Of a stretch of 64,000 nucleotides of DNA, positions 21,974 through 32,400 are shown one piece after another (positions within the stretch are counted from its first letter, which is position 1; each line of letters begins with the position of its first letter). The DNA is from Closterium sp. Naga37s-1 (Eukaryota > Streptophyta > Zygnematophyceae > Desmidiales > Closteriaceae): the NCBI GenBank assembly GCA_947471745.1, contig CANJKZ010000540.1, forward strand, positions 62,001 through 126,000, in the 5' to 3' direction. The notes under the pieces are model-generated. The model made no database searches and had not been told where the DNA came from. It was given only the letters and a program-made list of their open reading frames with translations. The position numbers and the translations under genes were made by a program.

Positions 21974-22107
21974 TGTCAGAACATTATATAGCTTATGCTG
22001 TTGTGTAGGCCATAGTGGGGTATCCCATAGGGGGTACAACCCAATTAGGGTTTCCTATATGTACTCACTTCATTCATAGTTCATCCATTCCCGTTCTCAT
22101 TTCCACA
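21974..22107 (+). repeat. E2 3' LTR, 134 bp
   Basis: It runs TGTCAGAACA to TTTCCACA, followed by the target-site duplication GGACT. Confidence 0.97.
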
Positions 22108-22112
22108 GGACT

Positions 22113-22290
22113 GGCATTTGAAGATTCGCTCAAAGCTCTTGCATGAATTCTCCGACTGTCACCTCGATTTCTTAATTCAAATAGCAAAGCCGTTGAATGT
22201 CTACGCTGATTGATACTGGCTGTTTCGACAAAGGGAACACGTGTGTCGATTAACGCCATTGTGTTCGGACGCGATCTATTTCGTCGTCTG

Positions 22291-22326
<36 letters not shown>

Positions 22327-22624
22327 ATATGTAAGGGTCCATAACAAAGGGGCTCTGTGATGTCTTCGGAGAACTCCTGATATGCTAAAGAAAGTCCAGA
22401 GCTGACGGCGCTCACTAATAGTGTGTTGTTAGATATTTTAGTTGCCGTTCGGAATAAGAAGAGCGTTAGCATTGAAATCGTCGGATTCGATGGAATTATT
22501 CAGGACCACGCGCTGCGGATGACTGAGTAATTGATGCCAGATGTTTGGTGTAGCACTGTTGACGGGAATTGAGTGTTGGCCCCGCGCTCGCTTGGGCGAA
22601 GCCGACTTTGTGGTCGGGTGCGCG
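22113..22624 (-). pseudogene. E0: decayed antisense Copia pol, pre-integrase and integrase core
   Basis: On the minus strand, IWHQLLSHPQRVVL at about 22500-22547 matches the WHxRLGHPxxxVL zinc-region start of Copia integrase. GPLHIN lies near 22335, and ALIDTRVPF at about 22231-22259 sits where the first integrase beta strand (FIDxxSR) is expected. The frames are shifted relative to each other and a 29-base A run (22295-22323, poly-Phe on this strand) interrupts. It continues in the 6788-7428 fragment once E2 is removed. Confidence 0.55.
22295..22323 (+). repeat. A29 homopolymer
   Basis: An uninterrupted run of 29 A residues lies inside the E0 remnant. It could be an expanded mononucleotide tract; no retrocopied gene is recognisable upstream of it. 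Confidence 0.9.
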
Positions 22625-22629
22625 GAAGG

Positions 22630-22762
22630 TGTCAGAACATCATAGCTCATGCATATTGTGTAGGCTATAGTGGGGTACTCCATAAGGGGTACAACCCAAT
22701 TAGGGTTAGTACTTGTACCCAATTCATTCATAGTTCATCCATTCCTGTTTTCTTGATTCACA
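22630..22762 (+). repeat. E4 5' LTR, 133 bp
   Basis: It runs TGTCAGAACATC to GATTCACA and is identical to 30141-30273. It shares the ends and the central GTGGGGTA...TACAACCC segment with the E2/E3 LTRs. Confidence 0.97.
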
Positions 22763-22773
22763 TGGTATAGAGC
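22763..22773 (+). other. E4 primer binding site
   Basis: TGGTATAGAGC abuts the LTR. It equals the Copia PBS TGGTATCAGAGC with the C missing. Confidence 0.75.
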
Positions 22774-22858
22774 GGGTTCCTACATGGGACCGTTCCTTCC
22801 TAAGGGCCCACCATAAGAATTTTTTTTTTAGCTGCCCGCGCACATTGCGCCCTGCCCT

Positions 22859-22882
22859 AAAAAAAAAAAAAAAAAAAAAAAA
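22859..22882 (+). repeat. A24 homopolymer in E4 leader
   Basis: A run of 24 A residues lies in the leader just upstream of the GC-rich repeats. E2 and E3 have short T runs at the comparable place. Confidence 0.9.
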
Positions 22883-22884
22883 TT

Positions 22885-23925
22885 TTAGCGGCCCCTACGC
22901 TGCCCCTACGCGGCCCCTACGCCGCCTCCCACGCGCCCCCTATGCGGCCCCTGGCGGCGCCCTGACGAGGCCCCTGCCGGCGCCCTATCGCGGCCCCTGA
23001 CGCGCCCCCTGGTGGCGCCCTGACGCGGCCCCTGGCGGCGCCTGACGCGGCCCTGACGCGGCCTGACGCGGCCCCTGGCGGCGCCCTGACGCGGCCCCTG
23101 CCGCGGCCCTGACGCGGCCCTGCCGCGGCCCCTGACGCGGCCCTGACGCGGCCTGCCGCGGCCCCTGCCGCGGCCCTGAAGCGGCCCCTGACGCGGCCCT
23201 GCCGCGGCCCCTGGCGGCGCCCTGACGCGGCCCCTGACGCGGCGCCCTGACGCGGCCCCTGCCGCGGCCCTGACGCGGCCCTGCCGCGGCCCCTGACGCG
23301 GTCCTGACGCGGCCTGCTGCGGCCCCTGCCGCGGCCCTGAAGCGGCCCCTGACGCGGCCCTGACGCGGCTCTGCCGCGGCCCTGACGCGGCCCTGCCGCG
23401 GCCCCTTACGCGGCCCTGACGCGGCCCTGCCGCGGCCCCTGGCGGCGCCCTGACGCGGCCCCTGACGCGGCGCCCTGACGCGGCCCTGCCGCGGCCCCTG
23501 ACGCGGCCCCTGCCGCGGCCCCTGACGCGGCCCCTGACGCGGCCCCTGTCGCGGCCCCTGACGCGGCCCCGCCACCTACCTTTCCGGCCCCGCCGCCTCC
23601 TCTCAGCGACCCCGCCGCCTCCTCTCAGCGGCCCCGCCGCCTCCTCCCAGCGGCCCCGGACGCCGCCCTCTCAGCGGCCCCGCCGAGCCGCCCAGCAGCC
23701 TAGCCGCCCAGCAGCTGAGCCACCGAGCCGCCCAGCAGCCGAGCCGCCGAGCCGCCCAGCAGCCGAGCCGCCCAGCAGCAGAGCCGCCGAGCCGCCCAGC
23801 AGCCGAGTCGCTGAGCCGCCCAGCAGCCGAGCCGCCGAGCCGCCCAGCAGCCGAGCCGCCCAGCAGCCGAGTCGCCGAGCCGCCCTGCAGCCGAGCCGCC
23901 CGAGCCGCCCTGTCCGGTAAGAGCA
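22885..23925 (+). repeat. E4 GC-rich repetitive leader, about 1 kb
   Basis: It contains CCCTGACGCGGCC and CCCTGCCGCGGCC alternations to about 23570, then GCCGAGCCGCCCAGCA units from about 23680. Stop-free frames result on both strands (for example a GPRQGPRQG peptide on minus), which I regard as artefacts. The plan, GC repeats then GCCGAGCCGCC repeats then gag, is shared with E2 and E3, although the units are not the same. Confidence 0.85.
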
Positions 23926-23984
23926 GCGCCTCTCTCACAGCACTGCCCTCACCCCACTGTTTGCGCTGCTAGTCTACTACTGTC

Positions 23985-26204
23985 ATGGCTACCCCTAGTG
24001 TCCTCGCTTTTGACGCTGAGGGTCGGGCCATTGACTTTGACGTCTGGATAGATGACCTGCAGCTTTTCTTACAGTGCGATAGGGCAGACGGCCTCTCCCT
24101 CTTTGACCTCACTTCTGGTGCCTCTCCTGCCCCCGCCACTGATGCTGACGCAACTGTTCGCTCCCAGTGGGCCACGCGCGATGCTGCTGCACGTCTTGCT
24201 GTGCGTCGCCACCTGCCTACCTCTGAGCGTGCGCACTTTAGCCAGTACAAGAGTGCTCAGACCTTGTACGACGCTGTAGTTGCACGCTACTCCTCCCCTG
24301 CCACTGCTGCACTGAGTCGCCTCATGCTACCGTACCTCTTCCCTGACCTTGCTGCCTTTCCCACAGTCGCTGACCTCATTACGCACCTACGCACTAGTGA
24401 CACTCGCTACCGCGCTGCGCTTCCTGCTGAGTTCTGCGCCAAGACCCCCCCCCCCATGTACATCACCCTCTACTACATAGTCACCCGGCTCCCTGACTCC
24501 CTTCGCGTAGTCAGGGACCACTTCCTCTCAGTTTGCCCCACCACTCTCACCGTTGACCTCCTCGAGAAGTCCCTCCTAGCAGCAGAGAAGAGCATAGTAG
24601 CTGTAGGAGCCTCTCGTGGTGACCCTCGCACCCCCATCTTTGAGGGGTGTTCCCCCTCCCCCCTTTTGCCCTCTGTTGCCTCTGCTGCTGCGGCCGACCT
24701 CGTTGGGCTTGAGTCGGTCGGTGCGGCGTCTACCCCTAGCGGGAAACGCCGCCCTGGCAAGGGCAAGGGGGGCAGGGGCGCTGGAGGAGCTCGCGGGGGC
24801 GGTGGAGGCGGCAGTGGAGGAGGTGGAGGAGGTGGCGGTGGCGGTGGGGGTGGTGGCGGGGGTGGAGGTGTCGGTGGCGGCAGTGGAGGCGGAGGCGGCA
24901 GCGGCAGTGGCGGAGGGAGCGGAGGTGGCGGCGGTGGAGGAGGAGGCGGCGGAGGAGGTGGAGCTGGTCGGGGTGGCGCTGCGCAGAGGGTCGGCTCCGG
25001 TGGTGGTCAGCGCCAGCAGCAGCAGCACCAGCAGCAGCGCACTCGTGACATCCCCTCCCCTCAGCAGCTCCGTGAGTGGTACACTGCACGCCAGAGGGGT
25101 GGGGGTACTGGTCCGTGCACCTACGTCCTCCGCACCGGCGACCGCGCGGGTGAGCAGTGCGGGGGTGCGCACTCCACCCAGCGCTGCTTTGGCCGCCTGA
25201 CGGACGCTTGGCGTCACCAGTTCCCTGAGGCCACTGAGATCCCCCGCTGGGGTGAGCTGTCTAGGGCGGGTGTAGCTGTCTTTGACCTTGACTTTGATGC
25301 TATTCTTGCTGCCGTGTATACAGTGACTATTAGTGATGAGGGTGACTGTTACCGGTGTTTTCCGCCCGACCCGGGCATTGAGACTGCTGCTCTAGGTACT
25401 GGTGAGGTTGCTGCTCTAGGTGCTAGCGAGGCTGCTGCTCTAGGTGCGTCTGCTCCCTCAGGTGCTGGTGAGTCTGCTCTCTCAGGTTCTGCGTCGGCTT
25501 CGGCCTCCCACACCTTCACCCTTGACTCGGGGGCTTCTCGCTCCTTCTTTCGAGACCGCACCACACTCACGCCGCTTGGCCGGCCCGTTGCGGTCTCTCT
25601 GGCAGACCCCTCTGGAGGTCCTGTCCTTGCTCACTTCTCCACTGTCCTCCCGTGTCCGGCGGCCCCCTCTGGCACCCTGTCTGGTCTCTACCTCCCCTCG
25701 TTCTCTACGAACTTGGTGAGTGGTGCTGACCTACAGGATGCGGGGGTTCACCAGTTCACTCCTGCGAGTCAGCGGGTGACCCACTGCACGGACGCTCGGA
25801 CAGGCCGCCACCTGGCCACGTTTACACGTCGGCCAGGGTCGAGCCTGTACACACTGACCACTGCGTCTCCTCCAGTCCCTGCGTCTGGTCAGGTAGCTGC
25901 GTCGGGTCAGGTGTTTGCTGCAGCGTCCAGGTCTGGTCCTGAGTCTGCCCCCTGCTCGTGTCGCCTCCTGTCTCACGAGACTCTCCTCTGGCACCACCGC
26001 CTTGGTCACCCCTCCCTGCTTCGTCTCCGGAGCATGGCCTCCCGTGTCCTTGTCTCTGGTCTTCCCCGGTCCCTCCCTCCCCTTCCTCCGGGGCCTGGCC
26101 CTACCTGCGTCCCCTGTGTCGAGGGACGGCAGCGGGCTACCCCTCACTCCTCCCAGTTTCCTCCGACAGAGGCCCCGCTGCAGACGCTTCACATGGACGT
26201 GTGA
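23985..26204 (+). pseudogene. E4 gag, protease and start of integrase, ended by TGA
   Basis: It starts at the conserved MATPSVLAF. It contains gag capsid, a long poly-Gly linker, a Gln/His run, the C-X14-C-X3-H-X4-C knuckle, protease DSGAS, and integrase WHHRLGH and CX2C. The codon at 26202-26204 (residue 740) is TGA where E2 and E3 have TGG in HMDVWGP, directly after the first integrase Asp. A 739-residue product would keep gag and protease but lose integrase and RT. Confidence 0.9.
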
Positions 26205-29200
26205 GGCCCGGCCCGCGTCCGTGGACAGGGTCACGAGCGCTACTTCCTGCTGGTGGTTGACGACTACTCGCGTTACACCACAGTCTTCCCCTTGCGCAGC
26301 AAGGGTGATGTCACTGAGGTGTTGATCGACTGGATCCGCGCAGCTCGTCTCCAGCTCAGGCGGAGCTTCGGCTCGGACTTTCCTGTTCTGCGTCTGCACT
26401 CTGACAGAGGCGGAGAGTTCTCCTCTGGCCTTCTGCGAGTCTACTGTCGTGCACGAGGCATCCGCCAGACCTTCACGCTTCCGGACTCTCCACAGCAAAA
26501 TGGGATTGCTGAGCGCCGCATTGGCATGGTCATGGACGTCGCCCGTACGTCCATGATGCATGCGGCTGCCCCCCATTTTCTGTGGCCGTTTGCGGTTCGG
26601 TACGCGGCGCATCAGATCAACCTTCAGCCCAGGGTCTCCATGCCGGAGACCTCCCCAGCTTTGCTGTGGACGGGGAAGGTTGGCGATGCGTCTGCGTTCC
26701 GTGTCTGGGGATCTCGGGCGTTTGTCCGTGACTTGTCTGCGGACAAGCTGTCCCCTCGTGCTGCTCCTTGCGTCTTCCTGGGTTTCCCCCCTGACGCCCC
26801 AGGGTGGCAGTTCTACCACCCCACCTCTCGCCGTGTTCTGTCCTCCCAGGACGTCACGTTCGACGAGTCGGTCCCCTACTACCGCCTCTTCCCCTACCGC
26901 ACTCCGTCCCTCCCCCCGCCACCGCTCTTCCTTGTACCAGGTCCCCCCCCGGTAGACCCCCTCCCCCCTCAGGGTCCTGCCCCTTCAGGTGTGTCCCAGG
27001 TAGACGCTGTTGAGCCTGTCGAGGTCGCTGGTGACTCTGGTGCTGCTGAGGGTGCTGAGCCTGGGGGTGCTGACTCTGGGGGTGCTGAGCGTGTGGGTGC
27101 TACGCCTGGGGGTGCTGAGCCTGGGGGTGCTGAGTCTGGGGGTGCTGAGTCTGGGGGTACTACGACTGGGGGTGCTGAGCCTGGGGGTGCTGCGTCTGGG
27201 GGTGCTGAGCCTGGGGGTACTACGCCTGGAGGTGCTGAGCCTGGGGGTGCTACGCCTGGTGGTGCTGTGCCTGGCGGTTCTCCGGGTGCTCCTTCTCGCC
27301 GGGAGCCACTCTCTCCCCAGGAGCTGCGTGAGTGGTTTGCCCGGCGCTGGAGGCGAGCTGCTGGAGCTGCTGGAGCTGGAGGTGCTGCGGGTACTGGAGG
27401 TTCTGTTGCTGCTGAGGGAGCTGGTGCCACGGGTCCCGGAGGTGCTCGTACTGGGAGTACTGGAGCTGCTGGACCTGCGGGTACTTCTGGAGCTGGAGTT
27501 GCTGCGGGTGTTGGCGCGGAGGCTACTGCTGTCGGTCCTGGAGGCGGTCCTGCTGGGGGTACTACTGGTGCTGCTGGGGGTTCTGGAGCTGGAGCTGCTA
27601 CTGGCGCTGGTGCTGCCACTGGGGGTGCTGGTGCTGTCCCTCCTGTGTCTGGAGTCGCCGCGCGGCCTCGGCCGTACTTCGTTCCGCTCCTTCAGCAGGT
27701 TCTTGGTCTCTCGCCTTCTACTGGTCCTCCTCCTCCCTTAGAGTGTCCACAGCCTGTCCCGTCGCAGTTACAGTTACAGCTGGCCTCCCCACTGCCTGCT
27801 CCGTCTCCCTACACTGGTCCTACTGGAGGTCTTGCTGAGCGTCGTGAGCCTGCGTCTCGCCCTGCGTCGCCTGTCCGTGCTGCTCGCACTAGTGGTCGCG
27901 GTTCGCGTCAGCGTCCTCCTCCTGTCCCTGGCACGCACCGGATGTCTCTGCGTCCGTCCACTGCTCCTCTGCGTGCCCCTTTGCCTTCTCCTCCTGAGTC
28001 TTCTCTTCTTGCTCTTGCCGACCCGGAGTCGGACTCTCTTCGCGCTGCCAGTCCTACTTTCACGCGTCTCCTTGCTACTGTTGTCACTGACCCTTCCTTT
28101 GAGTCCACTGCTGCGTCTGCTCTAGTTGCTGAGCTCGTCGACTTTGCCGCTCGCTGTCGCCTAGACTACGTCGCCAGTCTTGTTACTGAGTCTGAGTCTG
28201 TCTGTCCTCCGTCCGTCGGGGGTGAGTGTGCCCTTGGCACGGACGTCCTTGAGGACAGGCAGGAGGAGTTCCAGTGCTTGGCCGCTGCTTCACCTCATCT
28301 CGTGTCCGTACTGCTTACCCCTGAGGGAGACCCGGATGCACTTGACATCCCGACTCCGCGCTCTTACGCGGAGGCGATAGAGGGTCCCTACTCCTCTCAG
28401 TGGCAGGCAGCTATGGACGCAGAGATGGCTTCCTGGAAGTCCACAGGCACCTACGTTGACGCTGTTCCCCCTCCTGGGGCGAACATCGTCAGTGGCATGT
28501 GGATTTTCAGGGTGAAGCGACCGCCGGGTTCTCCGCCTGTCTTCAAGGCGCGTTACGTGGCTCGTGGCTTCAGTCAGCGGCAGGGAGTTGACTACTTTCA
28601 GACCTTCTCTCCTACCCCGAAGATGACCACTCTTCGGGTACTGCTGCACGTAGCTGCTCACCGTGACTACGAGCTACACTCTCTTGACTTCAGCACTGCT
28701 TTCTTGCAGGGCAGCCTGCACGAGGAGATCTGGCTGCGTCGCCCACCTGGCTTCACTGGGTCTTTTCCTCCTGGCACCCAGTGGAGCCTACGGCGGCCAG
28801 TCTACGGTCTCCGCCAGGCACCGCGTGAGTGGCACGACACACTGAGGACTACACTTGCGGCTCTTGGGTTTGCTCCCTCTACTGCCGACCCGTCGCTGTT
28901 TCTGCGCACCGACACTTCTTTGCCGCCGTTCTACATCCTCGTGTACGTCGACGACTTGGTCTTTGCCACAGCTGACACTGCAGGACTAGCCCACGTGAAG
29001 TCCGAGCTGCAGAAGAGACACACGTGCACTGACCTGGGTGAACTGCGCAGCTACCTTGGCTTGCAGATCACTCGGGACAGAGCACGCCGCACCATTACCC
29101 TGACTCAGTCACACATGGTGCAGCAGGTCCTTCAGCGCTTCGGCTTCACGTACTCCTCGCCTCAGGCCACTCCTCTGCCTACTCGCCACTCGCTCTCAGC

Positions 29201-29927
29201 TCTGCCTTCGGATGAGTCCGTAGAGTCGAGTGGCCCGTACCCAGAGCTTGTTGGCTGCCTCATGTACCTGATGACCTGCACACGACCTGACCTTGCATAC
29301 CCTCTTAGCATTCTTGCACGCTATGTTGCTCCTGGGAGACACAGACCGGAGCACATGGCTGCAGCGAAGAGGGTGTTGCGCTACTTGTGCAGTACGTCAG
29401 GCATGGGGCTTGTGCTTGGAGGGCAGAGTCCAGTGGTCCTTACTGGGCACGCAGACGCTTCTTGGGCTGACGACCAGGCTACGCAGCGGTCGTCACAGGG
29501 TTACACCTTCAGCCTTGGTTCCGGCTCTGTTTCGTGGCGGGCTACTCGCTCGTCTTCTGTTCTCGGCTCCAGTTGTGAGGCTGAGATCTACGCAGGAGCC
29601 ATGGCTGCACAGGAGCTTCGCTGGCTCACCTACCTGCTGACTGACCTCGGAGAGTTGCCTCGTTCTCCTCCAGTGCTGTACGTAGACAACAAGGCCATGC
29701 TGGCCTTGTGTCGGGAGCAGCGACTGGAGCACAGAACGAAGCACATTGCTCTCCGCTACTTTCTTGCTCGTGAGCTGCAGCAGCGTGGTCAGCTGCGTCT
29801 TGCGTACGTGGCCTCTGAGGCCAACACTGCTGATATCTTCACCAAGGCACTTGCGCCTTGTGACCATCAGCGCTTCTGTACTCAGCTTGGCCTTGTGCCT
29901 ACCTTGCCTCACTTGCTCACCTCTTGA
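26205..29927 (+). pseudogene. E4 integrase core, RT and RNase H after the TGA
   Basis: Same frame as 23985. It has SDRGGEF, GIAERR, a GGAEP-type repeat linker with its own pattern, RT with YVDD at residue 1654 of the joined frame, and RNase H. The first in-frame Met after the stop is 26253. No second stop occurs before 29927, so the TGA is the only coding lesion seen. Confidence 0.9.
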
Positions 29928-30130
29928 CCTTGCTTGTACTGTTACATATATATATACCTGCTCTTGCTTGTCTAGCCTTTTTATATATATGTGTACTCCT
30001 GCTTGTGAACTGGCCTTGTGGCCTTGAACTTGTGCTCGGAATGTGTGGTGACTTTGTGATCCACCCTGAGCTTGCTTTGCGTTGCTTTGCTTGACTGGTC
30101 TTGTGACCCCTTGTTCTCCCCCACTTTGCC

Positions 30131-30140
30131 TATGGGGGTG
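30131..30140 (+). other. E4 polypurine tract
   Basis: TATGGGGGTG directly precedes TGTCAG of the 3' LTR. Confidence 0.8.
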
Positions 30141-30273
30141 TGTCAGAACATCATAGCTCATGCATATTGTGTAGGCTATAGTGGGGTACTCCATAAGGGG
30201 TACAACCCAATTAGGGTTAGTACTTGTACCCAATTCATTCATAGTTCATCCATTCCTGTTTTCTTGATTCACA
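30141..30273 (+). repeat. E4 3' LTR, 133 bp
   Basis: It is identical to the 5' LTR and is followed by GAAGG, the target-site duplication. Confidence 0.97.
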
Positions 30274-30278
30274 GAAGG

Positions 30279-30800
30279 TGCGGCCGACCGTCTGCAGAAG
30301 TCGACGCGTGCAGGTCGATGAAGTTGGTCGACCTGCAGGATACCGCTATGACGCCGCCGTCGACGGGAGCCGGCGGCCTATTTCGACGGGGAGTTCGACG
30401 AAGGTGGTCGTCAATCCATGCGCGGGACTCTCGAGGGTCCGTCGAAGATGGGAGTTCGACAGCAGCAGCTGACCGAGCTGGTCAACGGAGGGGTCCGTCG
30501 ACCAGGGTGGTCCTCTACGAGAGTGGTGGTCGACGAGGAAGGTCGTCGACCAGGGCGCTGGGGTCCGTACCCGGTCGACCAAGTAACCTCCTCGACGAGG
30601 TTCTGCGGAGGCGCGCGAACATCGTCGAGGCTACGATGGCGAAGGCGACCTCGGGCTGGTATCCCGAGGTCGACGTGGAGCATCAGGCGCAACTGTCGGC
30701 ACGTGGCCGACTTGGCACCAGTGCGACGGTGCACAACGTGCTCGACCGTCGCCGCGCACCTGCGAAGTGGGTGCGCACCTGCGCTGCTATCACGTGCGGA
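30279..30800. other. GTCGAC-rich stretch without a recognised gene
   Basis: The palindrome GTCGAC occurs ten times between 30300 and 30970. Long frames are open on both strands, and none matches a family I know. Because it joins 22624 once E4 is removed, it may be the gag or linker part of the antisense E0 element, but no domain supports that. Confidence 0.4.
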
Positions 30801-30968
30801 TGCAACGCTGGCAGACCGCTTTCCTGCAGCGTTGGCAAATCAACTTGGTGCAGCGTTGGCAAGCCGCCGACATGCTCTGTTGGCAGGTCGCCTTTCTGCA
30901 ACGCTGGCGCGGATCCTCTACGCAACGCTGGCAGATGTCGACCTTGCTGCGCTGGCGGTCGACCAGCT
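30801..30968 (+). repeat. 24-bp tandem repeat, seven copies
   Basis: The unit resembles TGCAACGCTGGCAGACCGCT plus four bases. The first 12 bases (TGCARCGYTGGC) are conserved and the rest varies. The length is a multiple of three, so each frame shows an 8-residue periodic peptide: C-N-A-G-R on plus and C-Q-R-C on minus. Confidence 0.9.
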
Positions 30969-30986
30969 TGCCTGCTAGGTTGCTAG

Positions 30987-31644
30987 GCTCTGGTGTAGTC
31001 AGTTCCGCTATTGCTTTTCCAATCATTCTGTAATCCCAACTTTGCTAGTGAAACTCTTGTCAATTCTCCCTGTGAATGCGCAAGTGCTAGAGAACGCAGG
31101 CAAAGCTACGATCACTCTCAAAACCCGTGCCAACCCCGTAGTCTAGCTCACACCGTTGTAGAGCGCATCTCCGCGAGCACGATATCCCACTGTTGGTTGG
31201 TGAAGGTTTTCCTGACGTGATTATTCTTCTTGCCCAATTGTAGGTTTTGATGAATTTGCCTCGGCTAAGGCGTCAAATACGAAGGCGAGGATTAGTTCGA
31301 CCCAATGTTATGTTATATCCATATTTTCTATTGGAATGCGTAAGAGAGGATCAAGTGGCCGGTGTTTGAAACTAATTTGGCCCTTCAACTATTGTTTTTG
31401 TTTTTGTTTTTGTTTTTGTTTTTGTTTTTGTTTTTTTGTTTGTTTTTTTTGTTTTTTTTTGTTTTTTGAGGTAACTTAGTCGCAGTTCTTCGACTGCGGT
31501 AGTTTCTCCGTTTCTACTTGTGCTTTTTTCTTCGACATGTGGACCACATCAGAGTTCACACCAGTAGCAAGGCTGATTGATCAGCCTAAAACGAGGCGAT
31601 TACCGCGCCGCAACACTGCGTCGCCGACTCGTCGTCCAAAATTT
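30987..31644. other. Intergenic, no gene seen
   Basis: AT-richer sequence with stops in all frames. It contains the T-rich microsatellite listed separately. I see no gene, RNA or element end here other than the AATTT duplication at 31640-31644 that belongs to E5. Confidence 0.5.
31393..31468 (+). repeat. (GTTTTT)n microsatellite
   Basis: About eight GTTTTT units grade into longer T runs separated by single G residues. Confidence 0.95.
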
Positions 31645-31822
31645 TGTCAGAATATTATGCTTGTCTAGTTTGTAGTGGGGTACTCAATAGTGAGTATAAC
31701 CCTTGTGGGCTTGCTATTTGTATCCCTCTCCTTTCTAGTTCAAACCCTCTTTTGCCTATCTTTCTCTTGCCTAGCTAGGTAAACCCTAGCTATGGCTCCT
31801 CGTTATGCCTACTATTCTGACA
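31645..31822 (+). repeat. E5 5' LTR, 178 bp
   Basis: It runs TGTCAGAATA to ATTCTGACA. The single difference from the right copy is CTAGTTTG versus CTAGTCTG. Confidence 0.97.
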
Positions 31823-31834
31823 TGGAATCAGAGC
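31823..31834 (+). other. E5 primer binding site
   Basis: TGGAATCAGAGC abuts the LTR and is identical to the E2 and E3 PBS. Confidence 0.85.
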
Positions 31835-31884
31835 TGTTACGCTCTTGGCCTGTGGGCCCACTTACTGCTTCCGCTGCTACTGTT

Positions 31885-32400
31885 CTGCTGGTCGCGCGCC
31901 CCGGGCGCGCGACATTTTTTCATCCCGCCGCGCGCTCGTGGCGCGCAGCGGTTTTCTGCCCGCCGTGCGCCCCGGGCGCGCGCGGCGGTTTCTGTCGTCC
32001 GTCGCGGCGCCCTCTCCCGTCGCCCGTCGCCGTGCCCCGGGGGGCCCCCGCGGCGCCCTCTCCCGTCGCCCGTCGTGGCATTACGGGGGCCGCGCGTCCC
32101 CCCCATCCCGTCGCCCGTCTAGGCGCCCCGGGGGCCGCGCGTCTCCCCCCTTCCCGTCGTCTCGTCGCGGCGCCACGGGGGCCGCGCGTCCCCCCCATCC
32201 CGTCGCCCGTCGAGGCGCCCCGGGGGCCGCGCGTCCCCCCCCTGTTCGCGTCGTTCCGTCGCGGCCCCATGGGGGCCGCGCGACCCCCCCATCCCGTCGC
32301 CCTTCGAGGCGCCCCGGGGGCCGCGCGTCCCCCCGTCCCGTCGTCCGTCGTGGCGCCCTGGGGGCCGCGCGCCGTCCCCCGCGCTGCTGCCCGCGCTCCT
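31885..32400 (+). repeat. E5 GC-rich leader repeats
   Basis: Repeats of about 45 bp alternate CGTCGCCCGTCG with GCGCCCCGGGGGCCGCGCGTCCCCCCC. They resemble the leaders of E2-E4 in position and composition but not in unit sequence. The remaining interior (32400-32970) is a Pro/Ala/Val-type low-complexity remnant with a repeated GTAGTCCGGGGCGCTG block. Confidence 0.75.

Larger units (their letters stand above)
7434..22107 (+). mobile_element. E2: Copia element interrupted by E3
   Basis: LTRs at 7434-7567 and 21974-22107 are 133/134 identical. The target-site duplication GGACT is at 7429-7433 and 22108-22112. Removing E3 and one GCTGC copy leaves a 7330-bp element. Its gag-pol would read as one uninterrupted frame (1670 + 4249 nt, divisible by three), so E2 was coding-intact until E3 landed. 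It lies antisense inside the older E0 remnant. Confidence 0.97.
22630..30273 (+). mobile_element. E4: Copia element, second subfamily, one nonsense codon
   Basis: The 133-bp LTRs at 22630-22762 and 30141-30273 are identical. The target-site duplication GAAGG is at 22625-22629 and 30274-30278. Length is 7644 bp. Proteins are close to E3, but the LTR and leader are diverged. The ORF carries a TGA in integrase. Identical LTRs show a recent insertion, so the stop either arose after insertion or was copied from a complemented RNA. Confidence 0.97.

Noticed and set aside
22985-23575. Minus-strand ORF of GPRQGPRQG repeats
   Set aside because: It is a translation of the GC-rich leader repeat of E4; other frames are equally open.
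30072-30986. 304-codon plus-strand ORF
   Set aside because: It begins in the 3' UTR and LTR of E4 and continues through the GTCGAC region and the 24-bp repeat; a chance fusion.
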